Positions 1 to 6,159 are shown, counted from the stretch's first letter. The stretch: DNA of 11,248 bases from an uncultured Rhodospirillales bacterium (GCA_913053795.1 CAJXGZ010000047.1:1-11248); one strand, 5' to 3'. The notes: generated by a model from the sequence alone, not told the origin. Translations and numbers: made by a program.

Positions 1-501
1 CGGCGAGAACTCCAGCACCGGGCCTGAAACCACAAGTTCCATATCCCGGGCCAGGCGCTTGATGACCTCGGGCGGCGCGTTGGCGACGTCCTTCAAGGTC
101 TCGGAAATGATTTGGCGCACTTTGGGGGCTTGGTCCCGGGCCAGAATTTCCAGCGCCTCGTAGGTGATTTTGCGGACTTTGTCCTGTTCGTCGTGGGTCA
201 GCCCAGGCGCCAGCTTGGCGATTTTTCCGGCGAGATCGGTGCGCACGTCCACGTCTATGTCGCGGGCCAAAATCAGATCGGCGTGGCCCGGCGTATCCTG
301 GTTGGCGGCGATCTTGCGGCGCACCTCGGGCGAGGGGTCATCGGCGAGAAAATAGAGGATTTCCGGCTTCAGGTTCTGGCGCTCCGCCAGTTCGCGGCGC
401 ACCGCGCGGTCCTCGTGGCGGGCCAGTTTCTTGGCTTCCTCGTAAGAAATGGGCTTCTTGCCTTTCAAGCCCTTGAAAAGTCCCTTCAGGATGCCCGCCA
501 T
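1..501 (-). CDS. DUF2336 family protein (second tandem copy, C-terminus outside window)
   Basis: The ATG lies at 499-501 and 167 codons are visible before the window edge; the stop lies outside. The N-terminus is a short basic stretch (MAGILKGLFKGLKGKKP). It is followed by a region closely similar to the start of the DUF2336 protein encoded immediately upstream: shared blocks include YEEAK, ARHED, PEILYFLA, SPEVR, DLAGKIAKLAPGL, EALEIL and the block ETLKDVANAPP. DUF2336 proteins are alpha-helical, HEAT-like repeat proteins of unknown role, common in Rhodospirillales. The start follows the neighbour's stop by 14 bp, with an AAGGGCGAG ribosome-binding site overlapping that stop, so the two are very probably cotranscribed and translationally linked. 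The family assignment rests on recognition of the sequence; no biochemical role can be given. The basic N-terminal extension is absent from the other copy and might contact membrane or nucleic acid, which is inference. Confidence 0.85.
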   Translation of the reverse strand, partial: MAGILKGLFKGLKGKKPISYEEAKKLARHEDRAVRRELAERQNLKPEILYFLADDPSPEVRRKIAANQDTPGHADLILARDIDVDVRTDLAGKIAKLAPGLTHDEQDKVRKITYEALEILARDQAPKVRQIISETLKDVANAPPEVIKRLARDMELVVSGPVLEFSP

Positions 502-515
502 TTAAAGACTCGCCC

Positions 516-1793
516 TTATTGCTTGCCGCTTACGAGGTCGCTGAAGAATTCGATTTGCCACATCATGTCGTCCTTGCTGAGGGGATAGATGTCTCCTTCC
601 TGGGGGGGGATGACTTCGTTGGGCATGATGCGGGCGATTCGATGCTGCAGGTTAAAGGCGAGCTTCATGGGCAAGTTGGCCTTCCAGGACAAGGCGACGA
701 CGCCCTTGGCGCTGCGCTCTGAAAAAATTTTCCGAACAACGTCCGACGGAATGCCGCTACGCACCGACATCGCCGCCAAAACGAAATCGTTGTCGCTGGC
801 CTGCAGGGCCTTGGAGATGATTTTGTCGTCCAGCTTTCCTGTCTGTTGCAGCCGTTCAGCCATGGGAATGAGCGAGTTGAAATCTGAAAAATCAAGGTTG
901 GGGTCATTGGCGCCGGCGTCCGCGTCCTTGCCCGCCAGGCGATGCTTGGCGACTTCCTTGACGGCTTCCAGGGTCTCCTTGTCCAAGTCGTCGCGCTGCT
1001 TCAAGGATTCAAGCAGGTTGTCGGCAAGGAATTGAGCCATGCGGGCGGCGGCGCCCTCTGAAAGCTTCGGACGGCTCACCAGGGGCGCATGCCACAAGTC
1101 GATTTCAGGGGCGCGCTCGATCAGGTTGTCAAGGGTCTCCTCGCGGATTTGGGCGCTGTCGTTGGCCAGAAGATCGGCGATGGCTTCAATGTCGTCGGTG
1201 GCGGCGATGGCGTCGGACACGCCCTCATTCACATTGGAGCGCCTGGAAATGGCGCCTAGGCCGCCCTTGGCCGGACCGGTTTCGATGATCTCGACAAGAT
1301 CCTCGTCAGTGAGGACGGGCGAGAACTCCAGCACCGGGCTGGCGACCACCGCTTCGGCGTCGAGCGCCAGCTTTTTGATGACGTCTGGCGGCGCGTTGGC
1401 GACGTCCTTCAAGGTCTCTGAAAGAATCTGGCGCACCCGCGTGGCTTGGTCTCGGGTCAGGATTTCCAGCGCCTCGCCCGTCATCTTCTGCAGTTTGCTT
1501 TGCTCCATCGAGCTTAAGCCAGGCGCCAGCTTTGCGATCTTTCCAGCCAAGTCGGACCGAACCTCATTATCCGCGTCATTGGCCAACACAAGATCGGCGT
1601 GGCGCGGCGCGGCGTTGTTGGCGGCGATGGCTTTTCGCACCTCAGGCGAAGAATCCTCGGCAAGGAAATATAGAATTTCGGGACTGACGTCCCTACGCGC
1701 CGCCAGGGCGAGGCGCACGTTGCTGTCCTCATGGCGCGCCATTTCCTTGGCTTCCTCGTAAGTTATGGTTTCATTGCTAATGAGATCTGTCAC
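516..1793 (-). CDS. DUF2336 family HEAT-like repeat protein
   Basis: A 425-residue soluble protein with no signal peptide or membrane segment. Residues from about 10 to 160 carry repeated helical units of HEAT-like type (ILYFLAEDSSPEVRKAIAAN, then DNEVRSDLAGKIAKLAPGL, then ATRVRQILSETLKDVANAPP), the hallmark of the DUF2336 family. The C-terminal half is more charged and helical. The start is a GTG at 1791-1793 that overlaps the stop of the preceding GGDEF gene in a GTGA arrangement, preceded by GGAGG, so translational coupling is likely. Downstream, 14 bp away, is a paralogue with strong identity over the first 160 residues. The molecular function is unknown. Coupling to a diguanylate cyclase gene suggests, by inference only, a scaffold or effector role in c-di-GMP signalling. 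Confidence 0.88.
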   Translation of the reverse strand: MTDLISNETITYEEAKEMARHEDSNVRLALAARRDVSPEILYFLAEDSSPEVRKAIAANNAAPRHADLVLANDADNEVRSDLAGKIAKLAPGLSSMEQSKLQKMTGEALEILTRDQATRVRQILSETLKDVANAPPDVIKKLALDAEAVVASPVLEFSPVLTDEDLVEIIETGPAKGGLGAISRRSNVNEGVSDAIAATDDIEAIADLLANDSAQIREETLDNLIERAPEIDLWHAPLVSRPKLSEGAAARMAQFLADNLLESLKQRDDLDKETLEAVKEVAKHRLAGKDADAGANDPNLDFSDFNSLIPMAERLQQTGKLDDKIISKALQASDNDFVLAAMSVRSGIPSDVVRKIFSERSAKGVVALSWKANLPMKLAFNLQHRIARIMPNEVIPPQEGDIYPLSKDDMMWQIEFFSDLVSGKQ

Positions 1794-3451
1794 GAAGCTG
1801 CCTCCTCTTTTTGCGCGCCCGGAGACGGCGCCATTCGGAATCCACCTTTGCCATCGCGTTTCACCGCATACATGGCTTCGTCGGAACGCGCAATAAGATC
1901 GTCGAGACTTTCCTTCGCCGCCGGATCGAACATGGCGATGCCGATGGAAATGCCAAGCGGATGATCGTCATCCCCGGAGAACTGCAATAACTTCTTGCTT
2001 TCATCCAGTAAGACTTCGACGCGCTTCATGGTCACTTCTTCGGTGATTCCATCAAGCCACATGGCGAATTCGTCGCCGCCAAGGCGTGAGATTACGTCGC
2101 CCGGGCGTGAGAACTCCATCATCATGTCGCGAAGAAAAAGAAGGACGTCATCGCCGGCTTTGTGGCCATGGACGTCGTTAACCCGCTTGAAGTTATCCAA
2201 GTCAACGTAGAACAAGGCGGCGGTTTTACCGTCCCGTTTGAGCCGCTCCACCCTTCTTGGCAGTTCTATCTCATAAAAGGCGCGCCTGTTCAGCAAGCTG
2301 GTCAAGCCGTCGGTGCGCGAGAGCTTGAGAATTCTTTCATGATTGGATATCTGCTCGTTGGCGATGCCAAGCTGGTTCGCCACGTCTCTGATGACGATTT
2401 GGGTTTCGACGTCCCAAGCCTCGTTGAAGTCTTTTTTCCACATGGCGATGGCGCCGTTGATGGACTGGCGGTAATGGGTGGCCGCCGCCAAAATCAGCCA
2501 ACCCCCTATTTCTTCTTTCATAATGTCGTCGTCCTCAAGGCCTTTTAGGCGCTTTTCCAACTCATTGAGGCCTTTGCAGTCGCCGTAATCGGCGGCCAAA
2601 ATAAATTCGTTTGATTCGTTAAGGCGGTAAATTCCGCAGCCTGCGGCGCCAAGGGCGCGGGCGGTGGCGGTGGCGGCGGTGGACAGCATGTTGTTGGGCT
2701 CCACCTCGTCGCGAATGGTGCTGACGATATAGTTGAGAAGTTGCTCGCGGTGCCGGGCCTGGTTAAGGGCGTCCTCGCGGCCCCGCTCTTCGGAGATGTC
2801 CCGGCAAATTCCCCTGGCGCCGCGCCATTCGCCGTCGTCGTTTATGAGCGGCCGGCTGGAGACCACTACGCAGGCCGTTGACCCGTCGGCCTTGCGCATC
2901 CACATTTCCACGTCCTCTACCGCCCGATTGCTCATGAAGGGCATGGGCGAAAATTCCTGGGGATTGAGAACGAACTCCTCGGGCCGAAGCCCGACCATGT
3001 CTTCCGCCTTATGGCCGAGAGCGCCGCGGGTGGTGACGAAAATGAAGTCGCCTTCGGGCCCGACTTCCCATGAGAAGTCGCTGGAGATTTCCACAAGGTC
3101 CTTAAAGCGTTGCCGGGACTCAACAAGCGTTGAGCGAAGGTTGCGCTCCATTGTGGTGTCCTTGGCGAGGACCACGAAAGTTAAGCCGTCCGTTTGCGGC
3201 ACCACGGTTATTTCCAGGGTGATTGGGCCTTTGGCGCCTTGCAGTGAAATGGCGCCGGCGACGATTTGGCCTTCTTGCGCCGCATGGGCGACCATGGAGG
3301 GGATTTCCGGCGCCGCCCCGTGCTTCAGCAAAGCCTCGAGGTTGGCGCCCTTTTCGTTGGCGGCGACGATGGCGCAATCATGGTGAACCAGCATCGCCGC
3401 GCCGGGGTAACCATCCAAGAGTGTAGGGTCAGGTTGTTCGCTGTTGTTCAT
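1790..3451 (-). CDS. PAS-GAF-GGDEF diguanylate cyclase
   Basis: A 553-residue cytoplasmic sensor protein. Residues 10-95 resemble a degenerate PAS domain. Residues 110-225 form a PAS/PAC domain ending in GARGICRDISEER. Residues about 235-375 look like a GAF domain with a helical linker into the catalytic domain. Residues about 375-538 are a complete GGDEF domain with SRTDGLTSLLNRRAF at the start, FYVDLDNFKRVND for metal and nucleotide binding, and an intact GGDEF signature at 458-462. An RxxD inhibitory site (RPGD, 449-452) sits exactly five residues ahead of it. It should therefore make c-di-GMP from two GTP and be subject to product inhibition. No EAL or HD-GYP domain follows. It lacks transmembrane segments, so the PAS/GAF input is probably an intracellular ligand or cofactor. 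It is first in a three-gene cluster with two DUF2336 genes and shares a 4-bp overlap with the next. The ribosome-binding site is weak (GCGAGCGCC before the ATG). Confidence 0.93.
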   Translation of the reverse strand: MNNSEQPDPTLLDGYPGAAMLVHHDCAIVAANEKGANLEALLKHGAAPEIPSMVAHAAQEGQIVAGAISLQGAKGPITLEITVVPQTDGLTFVVLAKDTTMERNLRSTLVESRQRFKDLVEISSDFSWEVGPEGDFIFVTTRGALGHKAEDMVGLRPEEFVLNPQEFSPMPFMSNRAVEDVEMWMRKADGSTACVVVSSRPLINDDGEWRGARGICRDISEERGREDALNQARHREQLLNYIVSTIRDEVEPNNMLSTAATATARALGAAGCGIYRLNESNEFILAADYGDCKGLNELEKRLKGLEDDDIMKEEIGGWLILAAATHYRQSINGAIAMWKKDFNEAWDVETQIVIRDVANQLGIANEQISNHERILKLSRTDGLTSLLNRRAFYEIELPRRVERLKRDGKTAALFYVDLDNFKRVNDVHGHKAGDDVLLFLRDMMMEFSRPGDVISRLGGDEFAMWLDGITEEVTMKRVEVLLDESKKLLQFSGDDDHPLGISIGIAMFDPAAKESLDDLIARSDEAMYAVKRDGKGGFRMAPSPGAQKEEAAS

Positions 3452-3476
3452 GGCGCTCGCAAATTATGACCTAAGC

Positions 3477-3488
3477 ATATTATAATAT
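3477..3488. promoter_or_regulatory. AT-rich perfect palindrome with -10-like TATAAT on both strands
   Basis: The 140-bp gap between the divergent GGDEF and HAD genes holds ATATTATAATAT, a perfect 12-bp palindrome that reads TATAAT on each strand (3479-3484 minus, 3481-3486 plus). On the minus strand it lies 28 bp from the GGDEF start, a sensible distance for a -10 box. The hexamer 17 bp upstream (TAAAAT) is a poor -35. No convincing plus-strand -35 was found for the HAD gene. It could be a promoter, or an AT-rich binding site. Confidence 0.35.
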
Positions 3489-3591
3489 TTCCACTTTACT
3501 CATTTTACCATGTTTAACGCTACCCCTGGAATACTAACGATTAAATGAAAAAAACTTGATAGATCGCCGTGACGGAGCCACGAATTAGCTT

Positions 3592-4266
3592 ATGGATATT
3601 TCACCGAACGGGCAAGTAAGGGCCGAGGCTTGGTTGTTCGACCTTGACAACACCCTTTATGACGCTTCGACCGGGGTGTTCGACCTTATCGACGAACGCA
3701 TGCGTTCGTTCATCGCCGGCTTTCTTGATCTTGACCTGGACGAGGCCTTCCGCGTCCAGAAACGTTATTTCCGTGAATACGGCACGACCTTGCGCGGCTT
3801 GATCGAGCGCCATGGAGTGGAGCCCGAGCGTTTCCTCGAGCATGTTCATGACATCGACCTTGCCCAGGTGAGTAAAAGCCCGGCCCTTGACGGGGCCCTG
3901 GCCCGTCTGCCGGGGCGCAAAATCGTTTTCACCAACGCCTCCGCCGGCCACGCCGAAAGGATCATGGACCGCCTTGGCGTGGCGCATCATTTCGAGGGCG
4001 TTTTCGATATCGCCCGCGCCGATTACACGCCCAAGCCGGAACCGCTTGTCTATGAGCGTTTGATCGGACTTTACGGCCTTGATCCCGCCAGCACCGTGAT
4101 CCTCGACGACATGGCCCGCAACCTGGCGCCGGCGGCGGCGCTGGGCATGACCACCGTATGGGTGCGCACCAACTACGATTGGGGACGGGAAGGATCAGAC
4201 GGCGGCCATGTCCATCACATTGCTGACAATCTGATTGAGTGGTTGGAAGGCGCGGCCGGCGGCTAA
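3592..4266 (+). CDS. HAD-superfamily pyrimidine 5'-nucleotidase-like hydrolase
   Basis: A 224-residue soluble phosphohydrolase of the haloacid dehalogenase superfamily, closest in pattern to the SDT1/pyrimidine 5'-nucleotidase group that removes phosphate from pyrimidine mononucleotides. All four HAD motifs are visible: motif I FDLDNTLY with nucleophile Asp17 and acid/base Asp19, motif II VFTNA with Thr114, motif III Lys148 in YTPKPEP, and motif IV ILDDMARN with Asp172/Asp173 for magnesium. The cap lies between motifs I and II (about residues 24-105), which is the C1 type. Length fits the family. A GGAG lies about 14 bases ahead of the ATG, slightly far, so the start is likely but not certain. 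It transcribes alone, divergent from the GGDEF gene, and ends 3 bp from the stop of the convergent lipoprotein gene. The exact substrate cannot be read from sequence; other small phosphate esters are possible. Confidence 0.88.
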   Translation: MDISPNGQVRAEAWLFDLDNTLYDASTGVFDLIDERMRSFIAGFLDLDLDEAFRVQKRYFREYGTTLRGLIERHGVEPERFLEHVHDIDLAQVSKSPALDGALARLPGRKIVFTNASAGHAERIMDRLGVAHHFEGVFDIARADYTPKPEPLVYERLIGLYGLDPASTVILDDMARNLAPAAALGMTTVWVRTNYDWGREGSDGGHVHHIADNLIEWLEGAAGG

Positions 4267-4269
4267 TTT

Positions 4270-4626
4270 TTATCGCCCCGCCCGCCAGGGGCCCCTCCAG
4301 ACGACAACGCCGTCTTGGGCGAAGAGTTTGCACTCGCGTCTCGCCTTGTCGCGGCATTCGTCGAGGGTGAGCAGGATGTTGAGGTCGGCGCTGTTGCAAT
4401 CGGCGTAATCGCAATAGGATAAGGCGTAATGACTGCCGTCAGGGGAGACGGTCATATACCCTGTTCCCAATAGATTATGCCACTTAAGTCCTTCCGCGAC
4501 TTCGGGCGATATGGTAATGGGGCCGCCGCCGGCGAATTGCTGCGCCTCGGTGAGGCATCCCGTTAACAGGGCGACGCTTAACGCCGAGCCGAGAAACAGG
4601 TTGACGATATTTCTCTTATGACGCAT
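4270..4626 (-). CDS. Small putative lipoprotein, function unknown
   Basis: A 118-residue protein starting MRHKRN, with a short basic N-region, a hydrophobic stretch (about residues 7-21) and a lipobox LLTGC. The cleavage point would be before Cys24, giving a periplasm-facing lipoprotein anchored by that cysteine. The mature part contains four more cysteines (YCDYADC and ECRDKARREC) within about 30 residues, suggesting two disulfides in the periplasm, followed by a short FAQDGVVVWRGPW ending. The reading frame stays open upstream to 4776. Starting at 4626 is preferred because it puts the signal peptide at the N-terminus and avoids overlap with the divergent DUF411 gene; a weak GGA lies 5 bases ahead of the ATG. 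I do not recognise the family. It ends 3 bp from the convergent HAD gene, leaving no room for separate terminators. Confidence 0.65.
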   Translation of the reverse strand: MRHKRNIVNLFLGSALSVALLTGCLTEAQQFAGGGPITISPEVAEGLKWHNLLGTGYMTVSPDGSHYALSYCDYADCNSADLNILLTLDECRDKARRECKLFAQDGVVVWRGPWRAGR

Positions 4627-4641
4627 GTCAATCCGTTTTTT

Positions 4642-4670
4642 TTGCGGAGGCCCTTTATTTTGATTACAAT
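4642..4670 (+). promoter_or_regulatory. Candidate sigma-70-type promoter for the DUF411 gene
   Basis: TTGCGG (4642-4647) and TACAAT (4665-4670) are separated by 17 bp in the 67-bp divergent gap. Transcription would start near 4677, only about 17 bases before the DUF411 ATG, leaving a short leader that just holds the AAAGGA ribosome-binding site. Inferred from consensus matching only. Confidence 0.4.
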
Positions 4671-4693
4671 AGGGGGCGGAAAGGAAAAAAATA

Positions 4694-5161
4694 ATGAAAA
4701 AATATCTGTCCGTTGGTCTGGTCATGACGGCGCTCGGGGCGGGGGGGTGGTTATTCTCGTCCCAAGCCGCCGTCACGTCCGCCTCCGCCGCCGAGATGGT
4801 CGTTTATAAATCTCCGAGTTGTGGATGTTGCGGCGGTTGGGTGAGGCATCTCCGCCAAAGCGGCTTCACGGTTGAAATCCGCGAGCGCGAGGACGTGGTC
4901 CCCATCAAGCGTAAACTGGGCGTGCCGGAGCGTCTCGACTCCTGCCACACCGCTTCCATCGGCGGCTACGTCATCGAAGGGCATGTGCCGGCCAAGGATA
5001 TCCGCCGCCTGCTGGCGCAAAAACCGAAAGCGAGCGGACTGGCCGTTCCCGGAATGCCGATGGGCTCCCCCGGCATGGAGCAAGAGGGTGGCCAAAAGGA
5101 ACCCTACGCCGTGATCCTCTTCGACGGCGCCGTAAAGCGCGGGGTCTTCGCCAAGTATTAA
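4694..5161 (+). CDS. Exported DUF411 family metal-binding protein (CGCC motif)
   Basis: A 155-residue protein of the DUF411 family (COG3019). It has an N-terminal signal sequence (residues 1 to about 33, MKK followed by a hydrophobic core and AlaSerAlaAla), so it should act in the periplasm. The mature part opens with a thioredoxin-like beta strand and the family signature SPSCGCCGGW (Cys43, Cys45, Cys46). It is followed by the second conserved block DSCHTASIGGYVIEGHVP (Cys84, His85 and a later His), and then PYAVILFDGAVKRGVF. A Met-rich insert (GMPMGSPGM) before the C-terminus would also suit copper or other soft metal binding. Family members often occur beside copper or heavy-metal resistance genes and are thought to handle metal; no catalytic activity is established. 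AAAGGA lies 7 bases ahead of the ATG. The next ORF begins 21 bp downstream on the same strand. Confidence 0.87.
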   Translation: MKKYLSVGLVMTALGAGGWLFSSQAAVTSASAAEMVVYKSPSCGCCGGWVRHLRQSGFTVEIREREDVVPIKRKLGVPERLDSCHTASIGGYVIEGHVPAKDIRRLLAQKPKASGLAVPGMPMGSPGMEQEGGQKEPYAVILFDGAVKRGVFAKY

Positions 5162-5182
5162 GAAGCCGAGAAGGGGGGGAAG

Positions 5183-5308
5183 GTGAAGACGACGCGCTAT
5201 TTCGAGGAACAGGTTCTTCGAAAACGTCCCTATATCCGACGGGAATGGCGTGAGCGCATACTCGCCAATCCCTTTTCTCAATCCATCCTCATTACGTCCA
5301 CCCGTTAA
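5183..5308 (+). pseudogene. Short ORF, probably truncated small conserved protein
   Basis: A 41-codon frame starting with GTG, preceded by a purine-rich GGGGGGGAAG. It reads VKTTRYFEEQVLRKRPYIRR and then EWRERILANP, which from memory matches the opening of a small conserved bacterial protein of roughly 75-80 residues. The remaining family residues are absent: after ANP the frame continues as FSQSILITSTR and stops. It therefore looks like a 5' remnant whose tail was replaced, or a genuinely short diverged gene. It follows the DUF411 gene by 21 bp, and its TAA overlaps the stop of the convergent brnA gene (5305-5308). That abutment suggests the rearrangement that cut it also set the border of the toxin-antitoxin cassette, which is inference. 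The full-length family length is recalled, not checked. Confidence 0.5.
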
Positions 5309-5559
5309 TGGCTTGTAATGTATTCCCGAAGCGCCTTGTTGATGGCGGTTTGGTACTTTTCGCTACGAGCCTTGAACCAAGCCAGCACGTCGGCGTCGAG
5401 GCGGATGGTGACGGGTTTTTTTATGGGGCGGTAGAAGCGCCCTCTTTCAGCGTTGTTCCAATCGGCGCCATCGGGAATATCCGACGTGTCGATTTTGGCG
5501 TCGGGCAAGGCCGCTAGGGCGGCGAGTTCCTGTTTTTCCCGCTTAGACATTTTGCTCAT
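5305..5559 (-). CDS. brnA: BrnA-type antitoxin (ribbon-helix-helix)
   Basis: An 84-residue antitoxin of the BrnA family (type II). The N-terminal half (MSKMSKREKQELAALAALPD, then DIPDGADW) is the toxin-binding part. The C-terminal RPIKKPVTIRLDADVLAWFK block followed by YQTAINKALREYI is a ribbon-helix-helix DNA-binding domain, which in this family neutralises BrnT and represses the brnTA promoter. The start at 5557-5559 overlaps the 3' end of brnT (stop at 5543-5545) by 17 bp, the usual translational coupling in this family. The frame remains open to 5601, and a second Met at 5550 is also possible. The gene appears intact although its toxin partner is interrupted upstream, so it may be expressed weakly and could act as an orphan regulator at its own or related operators. 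Confidence 0.85.
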   Translation of the reverse strand: MSKMSKREKQELAALAALPDAKIDTSDIPDGADWNNAERGRFYRPIKKPVTIRLDADVLAWFKARSEKYQTAINKALREYITSH

Positions 5560-5756
5560 ATTTAGTTCTTTCTCGCTTGGTCGCCTTGTGCGCCGAGACA
5601 ATTCTCATGCTCTCTCCGGCGCCGTTATCCTGATAGGTATGCGCCACCAGAAGCAGAACAACGCCACCCACCAGTCCAAGAGTTTGCCAACGTTCTTCAT
5701 CGTTCTCAAAGCGATCCTGTGTGCTGATGTGCAGAGGATCATCAAAAACAAGCTTA

Positions 5757-5788
5757 GGGTCCAAACTCATTCAAATGATACCCTTTGG
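5757..5788 (+). repeat. Left terminal inverted repeat of the element
   Basis: A 32-bp repeat starting GGGTCCAAACTCATTC. It differs from the reverse complement of 6015-6046 at two positions only (A/G at the 8th base and A/G at the 24th). Read on the minus strand it contains ATGAGTTTGGACCC, which puts an ATG in frame with the rest of brnT. Confidence 0.92.
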
Positions 5789-5789
5789 C

Positions 5790-5883
5790 GGCCCCCTATT
5801 TTCCTCTCACTAGGCGCGGAAGCCGCAGTGATGCTGGCGCATCACAAGGATTTCGCAACGACGTGAGAGGAGAATAGGGGGCC
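5790..5883. repeat. Internal inverted repeat A of the element
   Basis: Arms at 5790-5810 and 5863-5883 are complementary over 21 bp with a single T/C difference, which would be a G-T or A-C pair depending on the strand. The arms start GGCCCCCTATT. The 52-base loop contains two smaller hairpins, GCGG-AAG-CCGC (5816-5826) and GTGATGC-TGGC-GCATCAC (5828-5845), so it could form a branched structure. The left arm begins one base inside the left terminal repeat. Confidence 0.85.
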
Positions 5884-5919
5884 GTCCCCCAATCTTGCCG
5901 CAGGCGCAGGCCGAAGGGA

Positions 5920-6014
5920 TTTGGAGATAATAGCGCAGGTCGGCGTCGAGAACTTTCAATAATGATATGCATTTATTTCAAGCTCTCTCCTTGTCCTGCG
6001 CTATTCTTTCCAAA
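5920..6014. repeat. Internal inverted repeat B of the element
   Basis: Arms at 5920-5939 (TTTGGAGATAATAGCGCAGG) and 5995-6014 are complementary at 18 of 20 positions around a 55-base AT-richer loop. The right arm abuts the right terminal repeat without a gap, so the whole element could fold into a terminal stem with two side arms. Confidence 0.8.
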
Positions 6015-6046
6015 CCAAAGGGCATCATTTGAATGAGTCTGGACCC
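6015..6046 (-). repeat. Right terminal inverted repeat of the element
   Basis: On the minus strand it begins GGGTCCAGACTCATTC and ends CCCTTTGG, matching the left repeat at 30 of 32 bases. It is followed directly by the target-site TA at 6047-6048. Confidence 0.92.
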
Positions 6047-6135
6047 TAGCCACTTCGAAGCTGACGCCATGCTTTATCCGGTTTGTGCGATTTTTGTTGT
6101 CATCCCACTCGATACGCATGGGCGGCAATACCACT

Positions 6136-6159
6136 TGTACTTACATTATTGTACATACA
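6136..6159. promoter_or_regulatory. Putative BrnA operator: two TGTAnGTACA repeats
   Basis: On the minus strand TGTATGTACA (6150-6159) and TGTAAGTACA (6136-6145) lie in the same orientation, 4 bp apart, so their centres are 14 bp apart. Each also has TGTA/TACA dyad symmetry. The pair covers the -10 hexamer of the brnT promoter and the expected start of transcription, the right place for autorepression by the ribbon-helix-helix antitoxin BrnA. Assignment to BrnA is inference from position and from known autoregulation of brnTA systems. Confidence 0.6.

Larger units (their letters stand above)
5757..6046. mobile_element. Non-autonomous MITE-like element inserted in brnT
   Basis: A 290-bp element bounded by 32-bp imperfect inverted repeats beginning GGGTCCA and ending CCCTTTGG, 30 of 32 positions identical. 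It is flanked on both sides by TA (5755-5756 and 6047-6048). It holds no ORF large enough for a transposase, so it would need one in trans. A TA target duplication is typical of IS630/Tc1-mariner elements and also of some IS5-family groups; the family cannot be settled from this copy alone. Removing the element plus one TA rebuilds the host gene exactly, which is strong proof of its ends. Two further long inverted repeats fill most of its interior. Confidence 0.9.
5543..6119 (-). pseudogene. brnT: brnT toxin gene, split by a 290-bp MITE-like insertion
   Basis: The 5' part (6047-6119) encodes MRIEWDDNKNRTNRIKHGVS and then FEVA, the typical BrnT start. The 3' part (5543-5754) encodes KLVFDDPLHIS, then ERWQTLGLVGGVVLLLVAHT, and ends with MRIVSAHKATKRERTKYEQN, the typical BrnT end. 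Between them lie the element and the second TA. Joining 6047 directly to 5754 restores GAA-GTG-GCT-AAG-CTT and one 94-residue frame, the normal size for this RelE-like ribonuclease toxin. As it stands, translation from the native ATG enters the element and stops at 5973 after 48 codons. The 3' part keeps an open frame from an ATG inside the terminal repeat (5768-5770) that would give a 75-residue protein lacking the first 24 native residues. Full toxin activity is therefore unlikely. No strong Shine-Dalgarno precedes the native ATG. Confidence 0.9.

Noticed and set aside
1039..1761. Plus-strand open frame of 240 codons
   Set aside because: Ser/Arg/Ala-rich antisense shadow of the DUF2336 gene, with no domain and no ribosome-binding site seen.
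4627..4776. Upstream in-frame extension of the lipoprotein gene
   Set aside because: It would bury the signal peptide and lipobox 50 residues inside and overlap the DUF411 coding region; the start at 4626 fits a lipoprotein.
5453..5866. Plus-strand open frame of 137 codons over brnA/brnT and into the element
   Set aside because: Antisense to brnA and brnT and crossing the insertion junction; created by the insertion and not a conserved gene.
5757..6046. Possible CRISPR array or complete insertion sequence
   Set aside because: The repeats are inverted, not regularly spaced direct repeats, and 290 bp has no transposase frame; a non-autonomous element explains it.
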